Source: Planktosalinus sp963977065
GTDB taxonomy: Bacteria > Bacteroidota > Bacteroidia > Flavobacteriales > Flavobacteriaceae
NCBI GenBank assembly: GCA_963977065.1
Contig: CAXBNF010000001.1
Coordinates: 186,001-250,000, forward strand
Direction: 5' to 3'
Length of the DNA: 64,000 bases
Position 1 is the first letter of the stretch, and every line of letters begins with the position of its first letter. The notes under the pieces were generated by a model, which did no database searches, had not been told where the DNA came from, and saw only the letters and a program-made list of their open reading frames with translations. This document shows, one piece after another, positions 53,767 to 62,356 of this stretch. Position numbers and translations under genes: made by a program.

Positions 53767-55365
53767 ATGAAAAATAGTATATTTTTTTTAGCATTGCTAA
53801 TCTACACAAGCTCTTTCTCACAAATCAGTTTCACAACCGAAGGCTTTATCTCCTCTGGTCAGTATAACATTTGTGCGGTAGATATGAACGGAGATTATCT
53901 TGACGACATTGTCTCAATAAACAGCACAAACATCCAGATTTTTTACCAAAATCCAGATGGCACTTTTACTGAACAAAACTTTACAACCACTCCCGCACAA
54001 AACATGCCCTCATGGAGTCTTGCTGCTGGCGATTTAACGGGAAACGGATTTAACGATTTACTTTATGGTGGAGGCTCTGGAGTTACTTTTATGATGGCAA
54101 ATGAAGACGGCACGCAATATGAAGAAGTATCTTTCCCTCAATTTGTTTTTTCACAACGAACAAATTTTGTAGACTTAAATAACGATGGACATCTAGATGC
54201 TTTTGTTTGTCATGACGTCGCTCCTAATGTTTACTACATTAATGATGGAGCTGGAAATTTAGAGTTCAATCAAGGAGGTATTGGCGACTTCCCTTCAGGT
54301 GGTCACTATGGATCAGTTTGGTTTGATTATAATAACGATGGCCTTCAGGATATGTTCATGGCAAAGTGTGGTGGAGGCATTGACAGAAGAACCAACCAGC
54401 TGTTTAGAAATAATGGTGACGGAACATTTACAGATGTTGCTGTTGAAGCAGGTCTAGACAACCCTCACCAAACCTGGTCTGCGGCGGCAGGTGATTTTGA
54501 TAATGATGGTTTTATGGATTTGATGGTTGGGGTAAGTTCATTTTCAGATGGAGGACACGCACTTATGAAAAACAATGGAGATGGTACTTTCACAGACATA
54601 ACTGTCGGCTCCGGTTTTGATATTTTTTCTGGAACGAGTACTGAGCACGCCACATATGATTTTAATAATGATGGTTATTTAGACATCATGGGAAACTCAA
54701 GTACTATTTTTTTGAATAACGGGGATATGACTTTTACACAAGTCGCGGCTCCTTTTTCATCAGCATCAATTGCGGATTTAAACAACGATGGTTTCCTTGA
54801 TGCTTTTAGATCAGGTACTATTCATTACAATGACGGCAATGACAATAACTGGATTGTAATAAATACTCAGGGCGTAGAAAGTAACAGAAATGGTATTGGT
54901 GCTAGAGTTGAAATTACAAGTGCCCTTGGCACACAAATAAGAGATGTAAGAAGTGGTGAAGGGTTCAGATACATGAGCACTTTGAACACACACTTTGGTA
55001 TTGGAAGCGATACTGAAATAGATGAAATTGTCATTAAATGGCCTTCAGGCATTGTTGATGTAATCACAAATCCTGACATTAACACCGCTCACCTCATTAT
55101 TGAAGGTCAAACACTTAGTGTTGATGAAAATACACTAGCAAATATTTCATTGTCTCCAAACCCGGCTACAAGTTTGATAACAATTAACTACAGCGAAAAC
55201 CTAAAAGGATCTGCAGTAGCTATCTATGACGTTATGGGAAGAACTGTATTAAGAAATACCCTTGAGAGTAATTCCATTGATGTTTCAAATCTTAATACGG
55301 GGTTATATTTTATAAATCTTAATTTAAACGGTCAAACAGGTAAATTAAAGTTTATTAAAAAGTAG
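53767..55365 (+). CDS. Secreted FG-GAP/VCBS and UnbV protein with type IX sorting tail (copy 2)
   Basis: A 532-residue tandem paralogue of the preceding protein with the same order of parts. The signal peptide ends TSSFSQ. FG-GAP repeats with DLNNDGHLDAF, FDYNNDGLQDMF and GDFDNDGFMDLM form the propeller, and the UnbV domain and type IX sorting domain follow. The propeller parts differ at many positions, whereas the C-terminal part is nearly identical, including the 236-base identical stretch. One copy has KAQGATAKYN-like and the other GGIDRRTN-like loops after GG, suggesting different ligand loops. Role unknown; probably surface-exposed or secreted binding proteins. Confidence 0.9.
   Translation: MKNSIFFLALLIYTSSFSQISFTTEGFISSGQYNICAVDMNGDYLDDIVSINSTNIQIFYQNPDGTFTEQNFTTTPAQNMPSWSLAAGDLTGNGFNDLLYGGGSGVTFMMANEDGTQYEEVSFPQFVFSQRTNFVDLNNDGHLDAFVCHDVAPNVYYINDGAGNLEFNQGGIGDFPSGGHYGSVWFDYNNDGLQDMFMAKCGGGIDRRTNQLFRNNGDGTFTDVAVEAGLDNPHQTWSAAAGDFDNDGFMDLMVGVSSFSDGGHALMKNNGDGTFTDITVGSGFDIFSGTSTEHATYDFNNDGYLDIMGNSSTIFLNNGDMTFTQVAAPFSSASIADLNNDGFLDAFRSGTIHYNDGNDNNWIVINTQGVESNRNGIGARVEITSALGTQIRDVRSGEGFRYMSTLNTHFGIGSDTEIDEIVIKWPSGIVDVITNPDINTAHLIIEGQTLSVDENTLANISLSPNPATSLITINYSENLKGSAVAIYDVMGRTVLRNTLESNSIDVSNLNTGLYFINLNLNGQTGKLKFIKK
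55033..55268 (+). repeat. Identical 236-base block, copy 2
   Basis: The second copy of the block at 53415-53650. Identity over 236 bases, including synonymous sites, contrasts with clear divergence upstream. Confidence 0.9.
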
Positions 55366-55388
55366 AGATCTAACAGGACAGCGCATAA

Positions 55389-56171
55389 CTATTTTTTCTG
55401 AAGGAAAGACGCCACATTCCATTTTTTAACTGCGTGTAATACACTGCTTAAAATCAAAACTATAGCTACCACTGTTGCTGTAACGGAAATTGTTTGCTCC
55501 CTTTCTAGGTTTGCTAAAGCAATTGCTATTAATGCCCAGGCACCCACCAGAGCAAATTCCGGTAAATTGCGGTTCCAGGTCACAAAAAGGTTCAGTAACC
55601 CTGCTATACTAATCATTGTAATCGTCCAAAACACTTCGCTCATTCCAAAGCCATCCCAGCCAATTTTGGTTAAATAACCGGCCACATTGGCAATAAGCGC
55701 TACAGATATCCAGCCCATATAAATGGAAAAAGGAAGCCTCACTAAAAAGGTGTATTTTAAAGTACTTTTTTCATTTAATTTATGAGTCTTAAAATGAATT
55801 TGTAAAAGCGAAACCAGTAGCAATGCCATAATTACTACAGAAAGTAACAGTTGCTCGTGTAACCAGGCAAAAAGCCATAAAGAATTAAGCATACAAGAAA
55901 TAATAAACCAAAAACCCATTTTTTCGGCAAGACTAGTGTCCGGTTTTTTCTGAAACAAACCCAATCCCTGATAAATAACAAACCCTAACACTAATAAATA
56001 AATAATGCCCCAAATTGAAAAAGCATAGCCTGCCGGGGTGAATAAGTTTTGGACTTCTCTGGAAACAGTTGCATTTGTATTGTTGTTTATGAGCCCGGTG
56101 TTTGACAAATAATTGATAAAAATCATGGAGCCAAAAGCAAGTCCATTAAGGATTTGAAGAGATTTTTTCAT
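55389..56171 (-). CDS. TspO/MBR-related multi-pass membrane protein
   Basis: A 260-residue protein with about eight membrane segments. The motif FTPAGYAFSIWGIIYLLVLG (about 45-64), the Trp-rich helix ends (LWLFAWLHEQ, YMGWISVALIANV, LFVTWNRN) and the overall layout resemble the tryptophan-rich sensory (TspO-like) proteins of Bacteroidota. These are longer than classic 160-residue TspO. Ligand and role are unknown. It is convergent with the second FG-GAP gene and divergent from the TerB-like gene. Confidence 0.75.
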   Translation of the reverse strand: MKKSLQILNGLAFGSMIFINYLSNTGLINNNTNATVSREVQNLFTPAGYAFSIWGIIYLLVLGFVIYQGLGLFQKKPDTSLAEKMGFWFIISCMLNSLWLFAWLHEQLLLSVVIMALLLVSLLQIHFKTHKLNEKSTLKYTFLVRLPFSIYMGWISVALIANVAGYLTKIGWDGFGMSEVFWTITMISIAGLLNLFVTWNRNLPEFALVGAWALIAIALANLEREQTISVTATVVAIVLILSSVLHAVKKWNVASFLQKK

Positions 56172-56251
56172 TGTGATATGAACTAGTATTTAAAGGTAAG
56201 GTAAGTTATTAAAAAAGCAATTTTAATTTTCATAAAATCTATTCGATATTC

Positions 56252-56259
56252 TATCTTTG
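56252..56259 (+). promoter_or_regulatory. Probable promoter -7 box for the TerB-like gene
   Basis: TATCTTTG matches TAnnTTTG exactly, 18 bases before the ATG at 56278. An in-frame TTG at 56257 lies inside it and is ruled out as start. Confidence 0.6.
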
Positions 56260-56277
56260 CACAAAACAACAAACCAC

Positions 56278-56703
56278 ATGTCATTTGAAGATTTATTTAG
56301 CGGCGGAAGCCACAAGCGAAAATTAGGACACTTTTCAGCCCTCGTGAATGTTGCGATGGTTGATGGGCCTCTTACCCCTGAGGAAGAGCTACTATTATTG
56401 CGTTTTGCAAGAAGGCTTGATGTCAATGAGTTGGAATACAATGAAATAATTAAAAACCCGAAGAAATATCCTATTTACCCTACACATTCACAAGAGATTA
56501 GACTCAAACAATTGCACGACATCTTTAGGATGATTTTTGCTGATGGAGAAATCGATCAAGAAGAGGCATCATTTCTCAATCGCTATGCCATTGCTTTAGG
56601 TTTTAAAGAGCAGGAAGCAGAACGCCTTATAAAGCGCTCCATTGAAATATTCACAGGTGGGCTCGACTTTTATGATTATGAATACCTGTTAAATAAGAAA
56701 TAA
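56278..56703 (+). CDS. TerB-like protein
   Basis: A 141-residue all-helical cytoplasmic protein from the ATG at 56278 (MSFEDLFSGGSHKRKLGHFS). Two acidic metal-binding-like repeats, VNVAMVDGPLTPEEELLL and FRMIFADGEIDQEEASFL, show the A-x-DG-x-x-x-x-E-E pattern of TerB and DjlA N-terminal domains. TerB proteins are associated with tellurite resistance and stress, but the fold is general. It is a lone gene, convergent with fbp through a shared hairpin. Confidence 0.85.
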   Translation: MSFEDLFSGGSHKRKLGHFSALVNVAMVDGPLTPEEELLLLRFARRLDVNELEYNEIIKNPKKYPIYPTHSQEIRLKQLHDIFRMIFADGEIDQEEASFLNRYAIALGFKEQEAERLIKRSIEIFTGGLDFYDYEYLLNKK

Positions 56704-56711
56704 AAAATATT

Positions 56712-56741
56712 AAAAACCCTGAAAGTGATTTTGGGGTTTTT
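56712..56741. terminator. Probable bidirectional terminator between the TerB-like gene and fbp
   Basis: AAAAACCC (56712-56719) and GGGTTTTT (56734-56741) form an 8-bp stem with a 14-base loop between the convergent genes. It reaches the fbp stop codon. Confidence 0.55.
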
Positions 56742-57747
56742 ATTTGGCCTTTGCCATAAACTCTTCAGCTTTATTCACCATATTTTTACTGCCGCAGAAA
56801 AAAGGTACTCGCTGGTGTAGTTCTGTGGGCTGGAGTTCCATAATACGGTTAAAACCATCACTTGCTTTTCCTCCTGCTTGTTCAACAATGAATGCCATAG
56901 GGTTGCATTCATAAAGTAATCTCAGTTTTCCGTTTGTTGCTTTGGAGCTTTTTGGATAGAAATAAATACCACCTTTTAAAATATTTCGATGAATATCAGA
57001 AACCAATGACCCTATATACCTGGACGTATAAGGCCTGTCATCCTCTTCCATCTGGCAGTATTTGATGTAATCTTTTACACCTTGAGGGAAATGAATATAA
57101 TTACCTTCATTAACAGAATAGATGTTTCCATCTTCCGGAACGCACATATTGGGGTGCGATAAATAATAAGTCCCAATCGCCGGATTTAAAGTAAAACCAT
57201 TCACCCCGTGACCGGTTGTATAGACTATCATAGTAGAAGTTCCATAGATTATATAACCTGCTGCCACCTGATTAATGCCCGGTTGAAGAAAATCTTCCAA
57301 AGTTACAGGTGTACCGGCAGGAGTGACCCTTCTGTAAATCGAAAAAATGGTTCCAACAGAAACATTTACATCTATGTTTGATGACCCGTCCAGGGGATCA
57401 ATTAATACCACATATTTGTTTTGATTATTCTTTTCACGCCCTGAAATGGTGATAAACCCATCGTTTTCTTCAGAAGCAATTCCGCAAACGATTTCGCGGT
57501 TGGTCAATGTTTTAATAAAAGCTTCATTAGCAAATACATCCAGTTTTTGCTGTTCTTCACCTTGAATGTTTTTATCACCAAAGCCCCCCAAAATATCAAC
57601 CAAGCCTGCTTTGTTTACCTCGTGGTTTACAACCTTAGCCGCTAATCTTATAGAGTTAATCAAACGGGAAAGTTCACCGGAAGAATAAGCAAAATCCTTT
57701 TGGTTTTCAATGATAAATTCGCCTAAAGTTTTGTTGTGGTCAGCCAT
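56740..57747 (-). CDS. fbp: Fructose-1,6-bisphosphatase class 1
   Basis: Removes the 1-phosphate from fructose 1,6-bisphosphate in gluconeogenesis. The 335 residues contain the metal site VLIDPLDGSSNIDVNVSVGTIF (about 116-137), EENDGF, and ILKGGIYFYP. Length and order fit class I. The promoter at 57774-57801 gives a short leader of about 20 bases. It is the last housekeeping gene before the Rhs array. Confidence 0.97.
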   Translation of the reverse strand: MADHNKTLGEFIIENQKDFAYSSGELSRLINSIRLAAKVVNHEVNKAGLVDILGGFGDKNIQGEEQQKLDVFANEAFIKTLTNREIVCGIASEENDGFITISGREKNNQNKYVVLIDPLDGSSNIDVNVSVGTIFSIYRRVTPAGTPVTLEDFLQPGINQVAAGYIIYGTSTMIVYTTGHGVNGFTLNPAIGTYYLSHPNMCVPEDGNIYSVNEGNYIHFPQGVKDYIKYCQMEEDDRPYTSRYIGSLVSDIHRNILKGGIYFYPKSSKATNGKLRLLYECNPMAFIVEQAGGKASDGFNRIMELQPTELHQRVPFFCGSKNMVNKAEEFMAKAK

Positions 57748-57773
57748 TTTTTGAAAAAGATGTGAATTTCATA

Positions 57774-57801
57774 CAAAAGTACATGAATTTTCCCCAATCA
57801 A
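57774..57801 (-). promoter_or_regulatory. Probable fbp promoter
   Basis: On the minus strand TACTTTTG (57781-57774) with TTG (57801-57799) 17 bases further upstream, close to the -33/-7 consensus. Confidence 0.6.
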
Positions 57802-57895
57802 CACGAAATAAACAAATTGTAATATGTTTTTTGATTTTTATGTAATAAGGATTTCAAGTGCCACTAATCTTTGAATAATAAGGACAGGTAATAAT

Positions 57896-57937
57896 TTTGT
57901 TTGTGCCTTCAAAAGTTACTTTGGTGGGTAAATTGAG
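57896..57937 (-). pseudogene. Rhs core remnant (42 bases)
   Basis: These 42 bases are identical to part of the Rhs core at the right end of the window (around 63741-63782). Read on the minus strand they encode LNLPTKVTFEGTNK, a piece of the YD-repeat region. Nothing else of the gene survives around them, so this is the decayed end of an older Rhs tip. Confidence 0.85.
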
Positions 57938-58054
57938 CCAATGTGGAAGGTCGAGAAACAACAGCACGTGGCACACACGATGCAATCGTCCGGCAGCGGG
58001 GGTTTTTAGAAATAAACTTGCGGATTTAAGGTGCAATCGTGCGGGGGGATGGTA
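57938..58054. other. Gene-free GC-rich spacer with a 13-base direct repeat
   Basis: No convincing gene. The stretch is visibly more GC-rich than its surroundings. It carries TGCAATCGTCCGG (57981-57993) and TGCAATCGTGCGG (58032-58044), direct repeats with one difference, and a G run at 58044-58048. It sits between the remnant Rhs core and the candidate immunity gene, so it may be left over from a lost toxin cassette. Confidence 0.5.
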
Positions 58055-58678
58055 TTAATCTCTGTCTTTTTTATCAAGTGACTCTAAATATTCAATATCT
58101 GTACAAATCATTTGTTGATTAAAAAAATATGACTCAACAACATTAAGCTCAGGGTCAAAAAGGGTTATAGTTGTGCTACCTATTCCACCTCCCCCAACAG
58201 CACAGTTTTTAGTCTCTGTAATTTTCCCTATATTTTCGATTCCATTTTCTTTAATAAAGTTTGTGATGTAGAATATATTATATGTATCTATCAAAAGAGG
58301 GTCACTTAAGGTTAGTGAATCAATTCTTATTGGATTTAAATTACTATCTTTAAAACTATAGCTTTTATGAAGTTTGTAATCTTTAATAAAAAAGATATTT
58401 GACATAAAATTATTTAAATTTATAAAAGACCATTCATTTTGAATTACAATTAAACAAGTGTTTACTTCATCAATTTCATTTATATATTGCTTAAATGCCA
58501 GATTAAGACCCTTTAACCTTTTTGAATTACTGATTTGTAATTTACTTAATCCTGCATAATTATATTCAGTATAGCTGTCAAACATATGAGAGGTTGAAAT
58601 ACAGGAGTGCAAACCAATGAATACAATAATTAACAACACAACACCAGTTTTATAGATTGTATTTTTTAAAATTTCCAT
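58055..58678 (-). CDS. Candidate immunity lipoprotein for the M91-like Rhs toxin
   Basis: A 207-residue protein I do not recognise. A hydrophobic N-terminal segment (VLLIIVFIGLHSC, about 14-26) is a lipoprotein signal, so the mature protein would be membrane-anchored outside the cytoplasm. The mature part is rich in Asn, Ile and Lys with many aromatic residues and ends with two Cys-containing strands (NCAVGGGGIGSTTITLF, MICTDIEYLESLD). It starts 30 bases after the stop of the Rhs tip with the HELGH domain, the usual place for a cognate immunity gene. The role is inferred from position only. Confidence 0.6.
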   Translation of the reverse strand: MEILKNTIYKTGVVLLIIVFIGLHSCISTSHMFDSYTEYNYAGLSKLQISNSKRLKGLNLAFKQYINEIDEVNTCLIVIQNEWSFINLNNFMSNIFFIKDYKLHKSYSFKDSNLNPIRIDSLTLSDPLLIDTYNIFYITNFIKENGIENIGKITETKNCAVGGGGIGSTTITLFDPELNVVESYFFNQQMICTDIEYLESLDKKDRD

Positions 58679-58708
58679 TCTTTATTGAATATTTTTTAAG
58701 CTCAAATT

Positions 58709-60271
58709 TTAATTATCAGTGGGAATACTATTTATTATCATTTGGGTCATTGTTTCTGAGGATATAGATTTTTTATCCTCCTCTGTTATACCAAATGGTG
58801 CTAAATTTATATTAATGCTTTTTTGAAGGGTTCTTAGGCTACCGGGTTGATTGTTTTTATAATCAAATTTAGATTTTGGATTATCGTTGTATGCTATTCT
58901 ACGTGGTAACCCTAATAACTCTCTAAAAATATTTTCAAAATACATTGCAAATATTTCATCTAAAATAATTTCCCTTTCTACACCGTTTACATCTATCATT
59001 TTAAACCATGTATTTGTATTTTTAAAGTCCCCATGAAAAGAAAACACGTGACCAAGTTCATGCGCAATAATAATGGCATAAATTAATTTTTGAAAACCGT
59101 TTTCAGTGGGTACACTTTCAAGGATTTCTTTAGAGGAGTGGTCTATACGAATTAGATTAGTATTTGGAATCACCCCCGCTACACCTTCTGAATATCCAAT
59201 ACTATAGACTTTATCACTCTCAACAAGCCTATGAATAATTCCACCTTTTTCAAGTTTATCACCATTTCCATAAAAAAAAGTTGACGCTTCGTCTAAGGTT
59301 TTTATTGCGTCTCTATTAGTAATTAAAAAACTTTCATTTCCTGTATATAATTGATTTGTATTAACAATATATAAATTCCCGTTCCTATATTCATATCTTT
59401 GACCTGTAATGTGAGAACCAATTATAATTTTTTTGCCGTCTGGATCTATATATAACAATGGGTTGTTTGCTACAAAGGTATATGGGGATAAATTCAAATA
59501 ACTATCCGCAAGCGGGTCAACATTCATCCACCTTCCAATTGCCGGGTCATAGTTCCTCGCCCCAAAGTCATAAAACACGGTGCCAAACTCTTCCTGCATT
59601 TCCATACCGTTAAACTTGTACTTATACCCCGGGTTGTCAAAAGGGTTAGTGGGATGGGTGTCTTGAGCTAAAGATTTTTCATTGCTTTGCTCCTCCCTTT
59701 TTAACTTCAACAAATCACTGTTGTAATTGGTGTGTTGCAAGCCAAAGGGGTAGTAGTGGTTTTCTTCAAGTATCTCCAATTCGCCCGTTTGTGGGTTTTG
59801 AGCATAATTGACACGCACGTTGCCTAAGTGGTCCTTATACTGGTACACATAATCAAAACTAGGGGCACCAGTATCATCTGGGGTGTTTTTGACATAACCC
59901 TCAGGCGTGTGAAAAAACTGCAATACATTGTCATAGTATTGAAAACCGTGGAGGTAACGTGTTGTGGAGGTACTGTCTTGATGCATCACTCTTTTTTGTA
60001 CTTTTTGCCCGGTGGCGGTATAAAGATACTCAATAAATTTGTTTGTGCCATGAAAAGTTACTTTAGTGGGCAAATTGAGATGATTGTAAGTGATGCTTGT
60101 GATTTCTTTGGTATGGTCTGCAATCAAGTTGCCGTGGTCGTCATAAGAATAGTCGGGGTTAGTTTCAGAAATAGCTGTTATTTGGTCTTTCTTAAAGCCT
60201 GCGGTATTTCCTGAATGATCATTCACCCCAATTAAAATGTTTGAGTTATCATCTTTGTAATGGTATTCCAA
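58709..60271 (-). CDS. Displaced Rhs tip with NleD/M91-like metallopeptidase toxin domain
   Basis: The first 280 residues are Rhs core: YD-like repeats, DHLGNVRVNY (about 148-157) and YDFGARNYDPAIGRWMNVDP (about 234-253), ending at the conserved IDPDG (about 275-279). The C-terminal 240 residues are a different domain with HELGH (His404, Glu405, His408), DEIFA (Glu439) and ENIFRELLGLPRR (about 446-458), the arrangement of M91/NleD-like zinc proteases. There is no good start codon: the first codon here is TTG, and the Rhs-homologous frame stays open to 60337 (stop at 60338-60340). It is therefore probably a silent tip displaced from a full rhs gene rather than an independent gene. Confidence 0.8.
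   Translation of the reverse strand: MEYHYKDDNSNILIGVNDHSGNTAGFKKDQITAISETNPDYSYDDHGNLIADHTKEITSITYNHLNLPTKVTFHGTNKFIEYLYTATGQKVQKRVMHQDSTSTTRYLHGFQYYDNVLQFFHTPEGYVKNTPDDTGAPSFDYVYQYKDHLGNVRVNYAQNPQTGELEILEENHYYPFGLQHTNYNSDLLKLKREEQSNEKSLAQDTHPTNPFDNPGYKYKFNGMEMQEEFGTVFYDFGARNYDPAIGRWMNVDPLADSYLNLSPYTFVANNPLLYIDPDGKKIIIGSHITGQRYEYRNGNLYIVNTNQLYTGNESFLITNRDAIKTLDEASTFFYGNGDKLEKGGIIHRLVESDKVYSIGYSEGVAGVIPNTNLIRIDHSSKEILESVPTENGFQKLIYAIIIAHELGHVFSFHGDFKNTNTWFKMIDVNGVEREIILDEIFAMYFENIFRELLGLPRRIAYNDNPKSKFDYKNNQPGSLRTLQKSININLAPFGITEEDKKSISSETMTQMIINSIPTDN
59675..60049 (-). repeat. Rhs core block, 375 bases identical to 63377-63751
   Basis: Every base from 59675 to 60049 matches 63377-63751. It encodes the middle of the Rhs core. 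Such identity gives a substrate for homologous recombination between the array members. Confidence 0.92.
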
Positions 60272-60417
60272 GTCATCTATTTGAATGAGGTTATTGTGAG
60301 AGTCGCTTAAAATTTTAACATTTTTGACTTGGTTTAATCATGGAAATCGGGGGGGGTTAGATTATGGTTGTCAGTAATTTAAACCATTCATTTTCCAATA
60401 ACACCAAAAGTGAAACA

Positions 60418-60804
60418 TTACCACCTTTTTCTTACTTTAGGATTTACTTCAATAATTATTTCATCATTTTCATTTAGTTCTCGTTCATCATACTCCGTAG
60501 ATCCATATTCAGAGTTTGGGCCATAAGACACAAATGTATGTCCTTTAGTTTTGTCTATAGTAAAGTAAACAGTACCTAAACTATCAGTAATCCCATTGGC
60601 AACTTCAATATACTGCCACATTTTGTACCAAGGTTTTTCAACTTTTCTAACAACCACCGTATCTCCAACTTTAGGCTTTTTAGTTTCAGAATTTATTACT
60701 TTAACACTAATGTTTATGGGTTCAGATTTACTAAAAATACAACTATTTAGCAATAAAAAACATAATATAACGCTAAGTGATAAAAAGGCATTTTTAATTT
60801 TCAT
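60418..60804 (-). CDS. Candidate immunity lipoprotein for the hydrolase-type Rhs toxin
   Basis: A 128-residue protein from the ATG at 60804; an ATG at 60810 is in frame too. The signal peptide ends LLLNSC, so it is a lipoprotein. The mature part looks like a single beta-sandwich (INISVKVINSETKKPKVGDTVVV ... GITDSLGTVYFTID), similar in pattern to carboxypeptidase-regulatory-like or transthyretin-like folds. The gene starts inside the 3' end of the Rhs tip frame, so toxin and immunity would be translated together. The role is inferred from position. Confidence 0.62.
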   Translation of the reverse strand: MKIKNAFLSLSVILCFLLLNSCIFSKSEPINISVKVINSETKKPKVGDTVVVRKVEKPWYKMWQYIEVANGITDSLGTVYFTIDKTKGHTFVSYGPNSEYGSTEYDERELNENDEIIIEVNPKVRKRW

Positions 60805-62041
60805 TTCCATAGTGTCTAATAATATTATTGTGACTTACTGGACTACCTGGACTATAATAATGACCAGTTAAATCATAGTTAAAAACTCTTACTCCAGGGC
60901 TTCGAAGAGAGCTAAATTGTCTAGTAATAGGAGAGCCTAAGTAAGGATTAGTGCCACCCCAACCTAATTGCCCATAGGTCCTGGTGTTATTTTGATAATA
61001 ATTATGTACCTCGCGAACATTAGCCCCTGTTAATACAAATCTTTGATTATCCTGTAAAATGTGAGGGTCAAATAGAGTCATTTTCATAAATAAAATATTT
61101 GGCATAGCATTAGCGAGCCTGACTGCGGTGTTTCCGCCTCTACTGTATCCATATACTTCAATTGAATGACCATTTTTCGAGGCTGCTTGAATATGCTCTT
61201 TGATTTTACTAACATCAGTCCATCCATACATAGTTCCTCCTTTTCCTTCAACTATTTTTTTTAATTCTGGGCCATCTCCAGAATTTTCACCACCTGCACC
61301 ATATATACCAATTATTCCATTACAACCATCACACCCACCCCCACCAGCAGAGGAGGCACCACTAGAAGAGACACCCGTTGAGGAGGCGTTACCACCCCCA
61401 CCATCAGTAAAAATATTCCCTTCCCTGTCAAAACTCATACCATCAAGGCTAGATACATTTTTTGAATCTAGTGTTTCACCATCTGCGCCAAGAGTAGTAA
61501 CATTAAACCCATTAATATTTGGCATCGAAGAACTAAAACCAAACCCTATACTAGCTGTACTTCCTGTTTTTTGAAAATTTTGAACTGCAATAGGCACAGG
61601 CGCCATACCATCTGGGTCCATAAAATAGATGGGGTTGTTAAAGGCGTAGTTGTATGGCGAGTGGCGTGTCATCATTTCCGCAAGGGGGTCTATGTTCATC
61701 CATCTACCTAATGCCGGGTCGTAATTCCTCGCACCAAAGTCATAAATACCTATTCCAAACTCACTTTGCTGCTCTTTGCCACCAAACTTATACTTATACC
61801 CCGGGTTTTCAAAAGGGGTTAGAGGTTCAACAGTGTCATCAATACTTTTTTCATTGTTGAGCTCTTCCAACCTTACAATTCCAGACTGATCTGCGTTGTA
61901 GTTGCTGTGTTGCAAGCCAAAAGGATAATAATGGCTCTCATCGAGTATCACCAATTCCCCGTTTTGTTGTGGGTCTTGGGTATAGTTAACACGTACATTG
62001 CCCAAGTGGTCTTTGTATTGATAGACGAAGTCATAAATCAA
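60794..62041 (-). CDS. Displaced Rhs tip with alpha/beta-hydrolase (lipase-like) toxin domain
   Basis: The Rhs core begins abruptly at YDFVYQYKDHLGNVRVNY (about residues 3-20) and continues to IDPLAEMM and the FMDPDG end (about 140-145). A Ser/Gly linker (NASSTGVSSSGASSAGGGGC, about 218-237) follows. The C-terminal domain (about 240-415) has the nucleophile elbow GYSRGG (Ser300), LFDPH (Asp325), HNYYQNN and VSHNNII (His404). The order fits the catalytic triad of a lipase-like alpha/beta hydrolase. The first codon is TTG and the 5' end is cut at the junction with the preceding immunity gene, so it is probably a silent displaced tip. Confidence 0.78.
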   Translation of the reverse strand: MIYDFVYQYKDHLGNVRVNYTQDPQQNGELVILDESHYYPFGLQHSNYNADQSGIVRLEELNNEKSIDDTVEPLTPFENPGYKYKFGGKEQQSEFGIGIYDFGARNYDPALGRWMNIDPLAEMMTRHSPYNYAFNNPIYFMDPDGMAPVPIAVQNFQKTGSTASIGFGFSSSMPNINGFNVTTLGADGETLDSKNVSSLDGMSFDREGNIFTDGGGGNASSTGVSSSGASSAGGGGCDGCNGIIGIYGAGGENSGDGPELKKIVEGKGGTMYGWTDVSKIKEHIQAASKNGHSIEVYGYSRGGNTAVRLANAMPNILFMKMTLFDPHILQDNQRFVLTGANVREVHNYYQNNTRTYGQLGWGGTNPYLGSPITRQFSSLRSPGVRVFNYDLTGHYYSPGSPVSHNNIIRHYGNEN

Positions 62042-62351
62042 GTTTACTATTTTGTGTTAAATTATAATGCCTATCATCCAATTTCCATATGTAATATAGT
62101 TGAAATAAAATAATAGTAAGAAACAGTATTATATATAAAGCCCTTGTATTTTTTTCTATATTTAACATACAAACTCTTCTTATTAATATAAAATTTTGGA
62201 AAATAGCTAAAATTAGTAAACCCCACCAAATTTTTAAATAAATACCAAATGGAACTACTAATAATGCAATTGTTTCAATAATCATTAAAATCCCAATAAT
62301 TGGAAAAACACTAAGTAGTAGTTTTTTTGAATAATTCAATTTAGTTCTCAT
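62031..62351 (-). CDS. Candidate immunity protein for the rightmost Rhs toxin (polytopic membrane protein)
   Basis: A 106-residue protein with about three or four membrane segments (about 10-30, 30-52, 41-58 and 70-88). It starts 5 bases after the Rhs toxin stop, the usual immunity position. Its last codons (SKLDL) run into the start of the next Rhs tip: the stop TGA overlaps the first bases of the tip's YDFVYQ segment, so the recombination junction lies at or near 62033. The 3' end may therefore be truncated or altered. An inner-membrane immunity protein suggests a toxin acting at the membrane. Confidence 0.6.
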   Translation of the reverse strand: MRTKLNYSKKLLLSVFPIIGILMIIETIALLVVPFGIYLKIWWGLLILAIFQNFILIRRVCMLNIEKNTRALYIILFLTIILFQLYYIWKLDDRHYNLTQNSKLDL

Positions 62352-62356
62352 ATTTC

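Noticed and set aside
59828..60214. Plus-strand frame, repeated nearly identically at 63530-63775
   Set aside because: Both are the complement of the same Rhs core block, so the similarity reflects the repeat and not a conserved gene.
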